A stretch of DNA of 19,989 nt. Origin: an uncultured Dorea sp. GTDB taxonomy: Bacteria > Bacillota > Clostridia > Lachnospirales > Lachnospiraceae. Below are positions 1 through 7,380 of the stretch, one piece after another. Positions within the stretch are counted from its first letter, which is position 1, and every line of letters starts with the position of its first letter. A program made the translations under genes and the position numbers. The stretch lies in NCBI GenBank assembly GCA_910587575.1, contig CAJULU010000065.1, forward strand, positions 1-19,989, written 5' to 3'. Below the pieces are notes generated by a model, which saw only the letters and a program-made list of their open reading frames with translations, was not told the DNA's origin and made no database searches.

Positions 1-646
1 GCCAGTCCAGCTTATCCAGGTCATTAAGCAGCCGCTCCGCATACGCTGTAATCTTCAGCATCCACTGACGGAGGTTCTTCTTCGTGACCTCGGCGCCGCA
101 GCGTTCGCATTTGCCATTCACGACCTCTTCATTGGCAAGACCGGTCTTGCAGGAAGGACACCAGTTAATCGGGAATTCCTTCTCATAGGCAAGCCCTTCC
201 TTGAACATCTTCACGAAAATCCACTGGGTCCACTTATAGAATTCCGGGTCAGTGGTATTCACCTCCCGGTCCCAGTCATACAAAGCCGCAATCTCATTAA
301 TCTGCTTCTTGATATTCTTCACATTCTCAGCCGTGGAAATCGCCGGATGCACGCCCATCTTGATGGCATAGTTCTCAGCCGGAAGTCCGAATGCATCCCA
401 GCCCATAGGGTGGATGATATAGTATCCCTGCTGCAGCTTATACCTGCTCCATACATCAGAAATCACATATCCTCTCCAATGCCCCACATGAAGCCCGTTC
501 CCGGACGGGTAAGGGAACATATCCAGACAATAGTATTTCTGACGTTCTTTCCCATTCTCACCGACCTTGACGTTGACCGGGTTCTTCTCCCAGTTCTCAC
601 GCCATTTCTTCTCAATTGCCTTATGGTTGTAAGGTATCTTCGACAT
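1..646 (-). CDS. leuS: Leucyl-tRNA synthetase, N-terminal 215 residues (gene runs off the left edge)
   Basis: Class I aminoacyl-tRNA synthetase that charges tRNA-Leu in the cytoplasm. The reading frame is open from the ATG at 646 to the window edge, so the C-terminal three quarters are missing. Visible: the opening MSKIPYNHKAIEKKW, the HIGH-type ATP motif HVGHWRGY (residues 53-60) after YPSGNGL, the HPMGWDAFGLPAENYAIK block (79-96) typical of LeuRS, and a zinc-knuckle pattern with cysteines 163, 166, 180 and 183. The editing domain and KMSKS loop lie outside the window. The start is supported by AGGAGAGGAAAG just upstream. The gene has its own promoter and a short hairpin-containing leader, annotated separately. 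Identification is firm from family motifs. Confidence 0.97.
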   Translation of the reverse strand, partial: MSKIPYNHKAIEKKWRENWEKNPVNVKVGENGKERQKYYCLDMFPYPSGNGLHVGHWRGYVISDVWSRYKLQQGYYIIHPMGWDAFGLPAENYAIKMGVHPAISTAENVKNIKKQINEIAALYDWDREVNTTDPEFYKWTQWIFVKMFKEGLAYEKEFPINWCPSCKTGLANEEVVNGKCERCGAEVTKKNLRQWMLKITAYAERLLNDLDKLDW

Positions 647-684
647 GATATTCTTTCCTCTCCTTCTATAAAATGATTCCATTT

Positions 685-744
685 TTAAAAAGCCTTCGCA
701 TCTCCAACGAGACGAAAAGGCTTAGGATCTGCACACTTCTTCAT
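685..744 (-). CDS. Possible 19-residue leader peptide upstream of leuS
   Basis: A 20-codon frame (ATG at 744, TAA at 685) encodes MKKCADPKPFRLVGDAKAF. It starts about 12 nt after the predicted transcription start, runs through the whole terminator-like hairpin and stops exactly at its T tract. The upstream GGAAATAGAG is only a weak ribosome binding site. It holds one leucine codon (CTC), so it is not a classical leucine-run attenuation peptide. Translation across the hairpin would physically prevent the hairpin from forming. Whether it is translated is inference. Confidence 0.35.
   Translation of the reverse strand: MKKCADPKPFRLVGDAKAF
687..723 (-). terminator. Terminator-like hairpin in the leuS 5' leader (candidate attenuator)
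   Basis: On the minus strand, arms starting AAGCCTTTTCGTCTC and GAGATGCGAAGGCTT flank a GTTG loop. This gives 14 pairs (two G-U) with one mismatch, followed at once by a T run. It lies between the leuS promoter (763-791) and the leuS start (646), and no upstream minus-strand gene needs terminating here, so a regulatory attenuator is the natural reading. Bases 746-738 (AGAUGAAGA) can pair with 718-710 (UUUUCGUCU), which would break the 5' arm and act as an antiterminator. No T-box specifier or TGGNACCGCG-like element was found. Confidence 0.65.
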
Positions 745-762
745 CTGCTCTATTTCCTACTT

Positions 763-791
763 ATTATATGAAGAATGCAAAAATAAGTCAA
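763..791 (-). promoter_or_regulatory. Sigma-A promoter for leuS
   Basis: On the minus strand, TTGACT (786-791) and a consensus TATAAT (763-768) are separated by exactly 17 nt. Transcription should start near 756, giving a leader of about 110 nt before leuS. Confidence 0.85.
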
Positions 792-826
792 GTAATATTT
801 TTCTTATACAAAACTCACAATTTTAG

Positions 827-855
827 TTGTTCCATCCGCCTCTTTAGTGTATAAT
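827..855 (+). promoter_or_regulatory. Sigma-A promoter for the P-loop gene at 920
   Basis: TTGTTC (827-832), a 17-nt spacer and a consensus TATAAT (850-855). It lies divergent from the leuS promoter, with only 35 nt between the two -35 boxes. The expected start near 862 leaves a leader of about 58 nt. Confidence 0.75.
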
Positions 856-919
856 AGTTGTACACAGATCATGCTGATGATTTCAGTAAATTCAGAATAC
901 ATAAAAGGAGAGGTTTACA

Positions 920-1342
920 ATGGTAAATTTATTGACTGGCCCAAAAGGGAGCGGAAAGACACAGAAAATGATCGAACTTGCGAACAAGAAAGCAAAGGAA
1001 TGCAACGGCAACGTTGTATTTATCAAGAAAACTCATAGAGACACGGCAAGTGTTACATTTGATATCCGTACAATCTGTATGGACGATTTCACCTCCATTA
1101 CGAATACGGACGAATACATAGGTTTCTTATATGGTATGTACAGTTCCAACCATGATATTGAATGCGTCTTCATCGACGGTGTTATGAAGCATGCCGATAT
1201 CTCCCTTAATAACGTGCCGGATTTTGTGGAAAGACTGAAGAAGATCTCGGCAGAGTGCGGGATTGAATTCTTTGTAAGTCTCAGCGCTGACAAGAGTGAA
1301 CTGACCGGAATCCAGGAAGGCGGATACAGCTATCTGAATTAA
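920..1342 (+). CDS. Small P-loop NTPase-like protein of unknown function
   Basis: A 140-residue soluble protein. Its Walker A motif GPKGSGKT (residues 7-14) sits almost at the N-terminus and is followed by a helix rich in Lys and Asn. A hydrophobic strand ending in CVFIDG (about residues 82-87) fits a Walker B with an acidic residue. The last part, IEFFVSLSADKSEL, resembles the strand that usually follows in ASCE/RecA-like or thymidine-kinase-like folds. No base-recognition or sensor motif is recognisable, so the substrate is unknown. The start is set by AAAGGAGAGG 7 nt before the ATG. It is a single-gene unit with its own promoter and a strong terminator. The ORF at 847 in another frame has no ribosome binding site and is a shadow. 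Confidence 0.85.
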   Translation: MVNLLTGPKGSGKTQKMIELANKKAKECNGNVVFIKKTHRDTASVTFDIRTICMDDFTSITNTDEYIGFLYGMYSSNHDIECVFIDGVMKHADISLNNVPDFVERLKKISAECGIEFFVSLSADKSELTGIQEGGYSYLN

Positions 1343-1354
1343 TTAAGAGATAAA

Positions 1355-1404
1355 AAGGAGCATCACAGCAATGGATCTTCGCAGGATACGCTGTAATGCT
1401 CCTT
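1355..1404. terminator. Bidirectional terminator between convergent genes
   Basis: A 15-nt arm AAGGAGCATCACAGC and its partner GCTGTAATGCTCCTT surround a 20-nt loop, with one mismatch. In the plus direction it is followed by TATATTTC. In the minus direction it is followed by TTTTTATC, a better T tract. It closes both the P-loop gene and the metY-cysK-Rrf2 operon. Confidence 0.88.
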
Positions 1405-1410
1405 ATATTT

Positions 1411-1881
1411 CTAAGGAACTGTATGAAAATAACCTGTGACAGCTGCGCTGGATTTTTGAGCTATTCTGTCAGAGAAAGGAGGATTCATCAGATCCTCCAA
1501 TGTGATTCCATCAAAATATGCATTGGTAATCCGGTGGAGTTCGGTCCACATCGGCAGCGTCCTGCAGTTTACGGCCCGCTCACATGTATTCGTCCCGCAG
1601 CTTAAGCAGGCCACCGGGGCAAGATTCCCCTCCGTAAGCCGAAGGATTTCCCCCACGCGGCAGCTGCCAGGCCTCACCGCCAGGCGATAACCGCCGCCCT
1701 TTCCCTGCAGCCCTTCAATCAGCTTATTCTTTGTAAGAACCGGAAGAATACGTTCCAGATACTTCAAGGAAATATTCTGTCTTTCGGCCACTTCTTTCAT
1801 AGGAATATAACCTTTTCCATCATTCTCTGCCAGATCGATCATCACCCGGAGCGCATATCTGCCTTTCGTTGAAATCATCAT
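1411..1881 (-). CDS. Rrf2-family transcriptional regulator (CymR/IscR type)
   Basis: A 156-residue winged-helix repressor of the Rrf2 family and third gene of the metY-cysK operon. The N-terminus ISTKGRYALRVMIDLA, the helix SLKYLERILPVL (38-49) and the wing GKGGGYRLA (60-68) are diagnostic. Cysteines 92, 95, 100 and 106 fall where IscR/NsrR-type members bind an Fe-S cluster (C-x2-C-x4-C-x5-C here); CymR proteins generally lack such a set. In Bacillus, CymR represses cysteine genes and uses CysK as its sensing partner, so the linkage to cysK suggests the same job. The dyad at 4145-4169 in the operon promoter is its likely autoregulatory operator. AGGAGG precedes the first of two adjacent ATGs. 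Cluster binding and CysK interaction are inference. Confidence 0.92.
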   Translation of the reverse strand: MMISTKGRYALRVMIDLAENDGKGYIPMKEVAERQNISLKYLERILPVLTKNKLIEGLQGKGGGYRLAVRPGSCRVGEILRLTEGNLAPVACLSCGTNTCERAVNCRTLPMWTELHRITNAYFDGITLEDLMNPPFSDRIAQKSSAAVTGYFHTVP

Positions 1882-1893
1882 AGAGATTCCCTC

Positions 1894-2826
<933 letters not shown>

Positions 2827-2837
2827 AACAGTCCCTC

Positions 2838-4121
2838 CTATCTTACTGCATCAAAGCCATTCTGCAGATCGGCTATGATATCGTCAATATGTTCCGTACC
2901 AATGGAAAGCCGGATAGTATTCGGCTGAATCCCTTGATCTTGAAGTTCTTCCTCCGTAAGCTGACTATGGGTCGTAGTCGCCGGATGGATGACCAGACTT
3001 TTCACATCGGCAACATTTGCAAGCAAAGAGAAGATCTTCAGACTGTCAATAAACTTGTGTGCTTCTTCCACGCCTCCCTTAATCTCGAATGTGAAGATGG
3101 AGCCTCCCCCGTCCGGGAAGTATCGCTGATACAGTTCATAATCCGGATGTCCAGGTAAGGACGGATGGTTCACCTTCTCAACCTGGGGATGCGCTTCCAG
3201 GAATTCCACAACCTTCTTCGTATTTGCCGCATGGCGTTCCAGCCGCAGAGATAAAGTCTCTACCCCCTGCAGAAGCAGAAATGCCGCAAAAGGAGAGATT
3301 GTCGCACCAGTGTCACGAAGTAAAACTGCACGGATATAAGTCACAAACGCAGCAGGGCCTGCCGCTTTCACAAAGGATACGCCGTGATAACTGGGATTTG
3401 GTTCTGCAATCGCCGGATATCTTCCTGAAGCAGTCCAGTCAAATCTGCCCGAATCAACGATGATTCCGCCAAGCGTCGTACCGTGTCCACCAAGAAACTT
3501 CGTTGCTGAATGTACAACGATATCTGCCCCATGCTCAATGGGACGGATCAGATACGGCGTCCCGAACGTATTATCTACCACCAGAGGAAGACTGTGCTTA
3601 TGTGCAAGCTCTGCCAATGCCTCAATATCGGGAATATCGCTGTTCGGGTTGCCAAGGGTCTCAATGTATATCGCCCTTGTGTGATCCTGAATCGCTGCTT
3701 CGACCTCGGCAAGATTATGAATATTCACAAAGCTGGCCGTAATGCCGAACGCCGGAAGCGTATGTGCCAGCAGATTGTAGCTGCCTCCGTATATCGTCTT
3801 CTGTGCAACAAAATGACCGCCATTCTGACCAAGGGCTTCCAGCGTATATGTAATTGCCGCCGCACCCGAGGCAAGAGCCAGCGCTGCCGCACCGCCTTCT
3901 AAGGCCGCCACACGCTGTTCCAGTACATCCTGTGTGGAATTCGTCAGTCTGCCGTAGATATTGCCGGCATCCGAAAGGCCAAAACGGGCCGCTGCATGGG
4001 CAGAGTCCCTGAACACATAAGACGTGGTCGCATAGATCGGAACTGCCCGGGCATCGGTTGCAGGGTCTGGATTCTCCTGGCCTACATGGAGTTGTAATGT
4101 TTCAAATTTGTAATCAGGCAT
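2838..4121 (-). CDS. metY: O-acetylhomoserine sulfhydrylase (Cys/Met metabolism PLP enzyme)
   Basis: A 427-residue Cys/Met-metabolism PLP enzyme. It probably uses O-acetylhomoserine and sulfide to make homocysteine, giving methionine. Features: YGRLTNST (56-63, phosphate contact from the neighbouring subunit), VVDNTFGTPY (181-190), and the PLP lysine K208 in HSATKFLGGHG. The long C-terminal half and the family-typical length favour MetY over the shorter MetB/MetC enzymes. The frame is open upstream to 4247, but that extension crosses the promoter and operator. The ATG at 4121 (MPDYKFETLQLHVGQ) follows AAGGAAGGAG and matches the family N-terminus. It is the first gene of the metY-cysK-Rrf2 operon. 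Confidence 0.95.
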   Translation of the reverse strand: MPDYKFETLQLHVGQENPDPATDARAVPIYATTSYVFRDSAHAAARFGLSDAGNIYGRLTNSTQDVLEQRVAALEGGAAALALASGAAAITYTLEALGQNGGHFVAQKTIYGGSYNLLAHTLPAFGITASFVNIHNLAEVEAAIQDHTRAIYIETLGNPNSDIPDIEALAELAHKHSLPLVVDNTFGTPYLIRPIEHGADIVVHSATKFLGGHGTTLGGIIVDSGRFDWTASGRYPAIAEPNPSYHGVSFVKAAGPAAFVTYIRAVLLRDTGATISPFAAFLLLQGVETLSLRLERHAANTKKVVEFLEAHPQVEKVNHPSLPGHPDYELYQRYFPDGGGSIFTFEIKGGVEEAHKFIDSLKIFSLLANVADVKSLVIHPATTTHSQLTEEELQDQGIQPNTIRLSIGTEHIDDIIADLQNGFDAVR

Positions 4122-4144
4122 AATCGGTTCTCCTTCCTTTTTCC

Positions 4145-4169
4145 AATACCTACCATTTAGGTTGGTATT
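4145..4169. promoter_or_regulatory. Dyad operator, probable Rrf2-regulator binding site
   Basis: AATACCTACC and GGTTGGTATT flank ATTTA, giving 10-nt arms with one mismatch. It directly abuts the -10 box and covers the predicted transcription start, so an occupied site would block initiation. The ATACC...GGTAT form resembles sites bound by Rrf2-family regulators. The operon encodes such a regulator as its last gene, so autorepression is inferred. Confidence 0.7.
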
Positions 4170-4198
4170 AGTATATCCTACATTGAAGGAAAAGTCAA
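4170..4198 (-). promoter_or_regulatory. Sigma-A promoter of the metY-cysK-Rrf2 operon
   Basis: On the minus strand, TTGACT (4193-4198), a 17-nt spacer and TATACT (4170-4175). Transcription should begin near 4163, inside the dyad operator. Confidence 0.85.
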
Positions 4199-4249
4199 CC
4201 GTAAAACTGACTCGATTGTATTGCCAAATGCCATATAAACCTCCCATGT

Positions 4250-4645
4250 CTATTTCATCACCTTCTCCATCAGCGATGTATAGCTGTCCACCACATCATA
4301 GACAACATTATCACCACTGATGGCCTTGAAGTGCTTTCTCGCACAATGAATCTTCGATTCCTCAATCAGTATCTCGATTGTGAGATTATATCCGTTGCTT
4401 CTTCCTTCCAGCTTATTGGATGGTACAATCTGATTTGCCCGCTGGATTTTCCGTAAATGCTCCAGGATTAACTGATCATTCAGTTCCGGAACGATTCTCT
4501 GATTACTCCATCCGGTAAAATCAACATCATCTGTAAAGCTCTGCTGAATGTATCTTGACCCTTGATCTATCATATAGGTTGGAGTCTCTACAACAGCCTT
4601 TGCCGCATCGGCTTGAAATTTTTGATGCTTGTACTGTATTCTCAT
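4250..4645 (-). pseudogene. Type III restriction enzyme Res subunit, internal-deletion remnant
   Basis: A 131-residue frame that joins the two ends of a type III Res protein, normally about 850-1000 residues. Residues 1-91 match the Res N-terminus: QYKHQKFQADAAKAV, DFTGWSNQ, IVPELND, EHLRKIQRANQI and YNLTIE. In intact Res proteins YNLTIE leads straight into the Walker A motif (METG.GKT). Here it jumps instead to ILIEESKIHCARKHFKAIS...YDVVDSYTSLMEKV, which looks like the extreme C-terminus. Helicase motifs and nuclease domain are therefore gone, yet the join is in frame. The segment AVVETPTYM may also have lost about 8-10 residues. Its ATG overlaps the stop of the nuclease gene (ATGA), so translation is coupled. 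It cannot restrict DNA. Confidence 0.85.
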
Positions 4646-5724
4646 AAATCTCTGCCTCCATCCTCGTCGGAAAGATGCTCCTCCAACAACTCCCTCAGCG
4701 CATCTTTGCTTGGCAAAACCGTCTCATATTTACTTGCGAAAATCTGAGAATTATCCTCCGGCAGCGTCATTTCTACAACTGCATTGTTCTTTTCCCGACA
4801 GAGTAAAATGCCAATCGTTGAATTTTCCTCCGGAAGTTTCACCTTGCGATCATAATAATGGACATACATCTGCATCTGGCCAATATCCTGATGCTTCAGT
4901 TCCCCGATTTTTAAATCAAAGAGAACAAAACAACGAAGCAACCGATTATAAAAAACCAGATCGACCATAAAATGCTCCTCATCAAAAGTGAAACGTACCT
5001 GCCGCCCAATAAAAGCAAAACCCGTTCCCAGTTCCAACAAGAACTGCTGTAAATGGTCAATAATGCGGCTTTCCAATTCGCTTTCGGAATACTCAGGAAG
5101 CTCCGGCAAACCAAGAAATTCAAGTACATACGGATCCTTAACCGCATCCTTGGATGTTTCAATCTTCTGCCCTTCCAAAGCAAGTCGGTAAACCTTTTCC
5201 TTATCTGTACTAAGTGCCAGCCGTTCATAGAGTGCGCTATTGCACTGGCGTTTCAATTCACTGAGACTCCAGTCATTTTTAACAGCCTCAATCTCGTAAA
5301 AATGACGTTCTTCTATATTGTCAATCCTCATCAGTTTCAAATAATGCGACCAACTCAGGAAAAACTTCCTTCCAGTACTGACTGCAGGCAGATTTTCAAA
5401 TTGGGTAAACACTGTTTCCCCAATCTGATCCCGGGAATAAACCATATAAAATCTCCGCATCAATTTTAAATTTTCTGCCGAATAGCCTTTTCCATGTTTT
5501 TGCGTTAAAAATTTAGATAATTCCTTCAAAAGCTGCTTTCCATAGGCGGCACGATTTTCTCCATTCTGCTCTTCCTCAACAATCTTCCGGCCAATCTCAT
5601 AGTACGCATAAACCATAGAAAGGTTGACAGCTGTTTTGGCGTTTTTCCGTGCTTCTTCCAGTATGTTAGATATGCTCTGAAAGAAATCCTCATTGATAGA
5701 AAACGTTAGTTCATTCTTGTCCAT
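4642..5724 (-). CDS. YhcG/DUF1016-family PD-(D/E)XK nuclease, apparently intact
   Basis: A 360-residue protein with the two-part layout of the YhcG family. The N-terminal DUF1016 helical domain (about 10-190) contains LSMVYAYYEIGRKIVEEEQ, GYSAENLKLMRRFY and LSWSHY. The C-terminal nuclease domain follows (about 215-340). The catalytic set is visible: D255 in MVDLVFYNR, then D270 and K272 in LFDLKIGEL, followed by HQDIGQMQMYVHYYD. Length and motifs indicate a full gene. The start at 5724 follows AGGGGG. It sits between a methyltransferase fragment (stop 11 nt upstream) and the Res remnant (ATGA overlap), a position YhcG genes often hold in restriction-modification loci. It is the only undamaged member of the island. 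Its role in the absence of the partners is unknown. Confidence 0.9.
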   Translation of the reverse strand: MDKNELTFSINEDFFQSISNILEEARKNAKTAVNLSMVYAYYEIGRKIVEEEQNGENRAAYGKQLLKELSKFLTQKHGKGYSAENLKLMRRFYMVYSRDQIGETVFTQFENLPAVSTGRKFFLSWSHYLKLMRIDNIEERHFYEIEAVKNDWSLSELKRQCNSALYERLALSTDKEKVYRLALEGQKIETSKDAVKDPYVLEFLGLPELPEYSESELESRIIDHLQQFLLELGTGFAFIGRQVRFTFDEEHFMVDLVFYNRLLRCFVLFDLKIGELKHQDIGQMQMYVHYYDRKVKLPEENSTIGILLCREKNNAVVEMTLPEDNSQIFASKYETVLPSKDALRELLEEHLSDEDGGRDL

Positions 5725-5734
5725 AGCTGCCCCC

Positions 5735-5845
5735 TTAAATCACCTTTACCCTGGTATCCGGCGCCAGCATTTTAAAGATTTCACCAACATTAATTTTTGC
5801 CGGACTCCCATTAAAACTGCTATCGCGGAACATGGCACGAAGCGG
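5735..5845 (-). pseudogene. Type III DNA methyltransferase (Mod), last 36 codons only
   Basis: A frame different from that of the overlapping helicase remnant reads PLRAMFRDSSFNGSPAKI, then NVGEIFKMLAPDTRVKVI and a TAA at 5737-5735. The FRDSSF...KINV..IFK.LAP.T.V.VI pattern is the characteristic C-terminal end of type III adenine methyltransferases. All catalytic motifs (DPPY, FxGxG) are absent. The join to the helicase fragment lies at about 5845-5848. The correct position just before the nuclease and Res genes supports an original mod gene lost by deletion. Confidence 0.75.
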
Positions 5846-6921
5846 CTGACGACCAGATCATAATTGCCCCAGTTCAGGCGATCCAGATCAAGACCGTTAG
5901 ACACACCGCCAGTCCTGGACAGGTCAGTATGGAATAATACATCATAATTCAGCCGGTCAGATGCGATTGGATTATTGACGTAATTACCCTTGTATGTATT
6001 CCAGTTCTCAGAAAGCTTTTTCGGGCAAAGCACCAGAACCGTCTTATTTCTATTCTCGTAATATTTAATAACAGCCAACGCCGTAAAGGTTTTACCAAGG
6101 CCGACGCTGTCTGCCAAAATACAGCCATTATAACGTTCCAGTTTATTGATTATCGCAAGCACCGCATCCTTCTGGAAATCATAGAGCATGTCCCAGATCT
6201 TGCTTCGCTTAAACCCTGTATCTTCATTTGGAAGCACATCTTCAGAAATATCAGCCAGAAACTCACTGAAAACGTTATAAAGCGTCATGAAATATATGAA
6301 CTCAGGAGAGTTTTCATTGTATGCTGTGCTGATATTAGAGATGATCATCTCCGTTACATCCTGCATTTTATCTTTATCATTCCAGATCGTATCAAACAGC
6401 TGCATATACTGTGTTGAGAATGGCGCTTCCATGCTGTTTACCATGTTATAGCTGTTATTTCCGCGTTCACATCCGATATCAACTGTAGTAAATCCATTGA
6501 TGGGAAGATAAGCCGTCTGCACCGCATCAGAGGCAACGGTCATAAATCCGCCCATATACTCCCCAGTAACATTCGATTTGAACTTTGCCTTCTTTCGGAT
6601 CCATTCTGCGCATTCTCTGGCAATCGCCTTCTGCGTCATTTCATTACGCAGCTTAATCTCAAACTCCGTTCCATAAAGGCTATTCTCACGGCTCAGGCGC
6701 GGAATATAGAACTTCCGCTTCTGCTTCTCTGCACTTTCCTTGATGAATGTCGGGGACGCGAAAATAAAGCGGAACTCCTCCACCTTCTCCAGCTGACTCT
6801 TCAGCTCTTTATATGCATACATAGAGAAGCAGGCCGCCACAACGGAGACCCGACTTCCGGGCTTTATCTTTTCCTTCAGGTCATCCCGTACTACCTTGGT
6901 GATGTTATCAAATATCTCCAC
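5746..6921 (-). pseudogene. PLD-domain/SNF2-type helicase, truncated after Walker A
   Basis: The first ~358 residues of a large helicase, followed by a frame-shifted tail of about 33 residues that ends at 5746. Residues 1-180 resemble the N-terminal phospholipase D-like region of restriction-island helicases (VRDDLKEKIKPGSRVSVVAACFSMYAYKEL is the start of it). The helicase core begins at DMLYDFQKDAVLAI, with Walker A ADSVGLGKTFTAL and motif Ia VLVLCPKKLSENW. Homology stops at NYDLVV, exactly before the expected DEAH/DESH Walker B box. From there the frame runs into methyltransferase DNA in the wrong frame. The start codon is GTG, 8 nt after GGAGGT. Intact relatives exceed 900 residues. ATPase activity is not expected. 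Confidence 0.85.
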
Positions 6922-7029
6922 AGGAACTGACCTCCTTCCTTGTCACTGATTTACTCTGATTTTCAAATTGCGCTAATCAGATGCGACTCAGCCGCCGCCA
7001 ATCGTATCATAGTAAATAAAGGTAATGTC

Positions 7030-7164
7030 CTATACAACGGACTTATTGTTTTTCGCTTCTGCTGCTTCATCCGGAACGATTTCTGCAATATCCGAAATAT
7101 CACAATTCAAAGCTTCACAAATTTTCACTAGCATCACCCATAATTTTTTATACGATAATTTCAT
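7030..7164 (-). pseudogene. Cro/XRE-type HTH regulator, internal-deletion remnant (44 codons)
   Basis: Encodes MKLSYKKLWVMLV followed by KICEALNCDISDIAEIVPDE and a short acidic/basic tail. The opening MKLSYKKLW is the start of the small Cro/C1-type regulators common beside restriction genes. LVKICEALNCDISDI is their usual last helix region. The helix-turn-helix between them (normally about 35 residues) is missing, with the frame kept, so it cannot bind DNA in the normal way. It is the first gene before the helicase, where a controller would be expected. No convincing ribosome binding site was seen. Confidence 0.75.
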
Positions 7165-7173
7165 CGTGCCGCC

Positions 7174-7377
7174 TTAGGAATGTCCTTCCTCCAACTTGGC
7201 ATAAAGCCATAAATGTGACCATCTCCTTTTCACAAACTCGCCAGCACGTCCATCAGGATCCATATGTAGTTTTAATTCTTGCGCTATATCATAAAAAAAA
7301 CAATGCTGGTCAGCATAAAGAAAACGCTGAAAAAGTTCTTTTCGAAGTATAACACAGAAATCAGTGTTTTGCAATTC
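7174..7377 (-). other. Doubtful 66-67 codon ORF, possible gene remnant
   Basis: A frame entered after a TGA reads LQNTDFCVILRKELFQRF and continues to a GRAGEFVKRRW segment, stopping at 7174. Composition looks protein-like, but there is no ATG at the start (TTG only) and no good ribosome binding site, and I recognise no family. It lies between the regulator remnant and the palindrome, so it may be another island fragment. Real coding status is uncertain. Confidence 0.25.
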
Positions 7378-7380
7378 AAC

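Noticed and set aside
347..676. Plus-strand ORF of 109 codons
   Set aside because: Antisense to leuS, which is certain from its motifs.
647..762. T-box riboswitch before leuS
   Set aside because: The leader is only about 110 nt and lacks the conserved antiterminator sequence and specifier-loop architecture.
4122..4247. N-terminal extension of metY to an ATG at 4247
   Set aside because: It would span the -35/-10 promoter and the dyad operator and has no counterpart in the family; the ATG at 4121 has a strong ribosome binding site.
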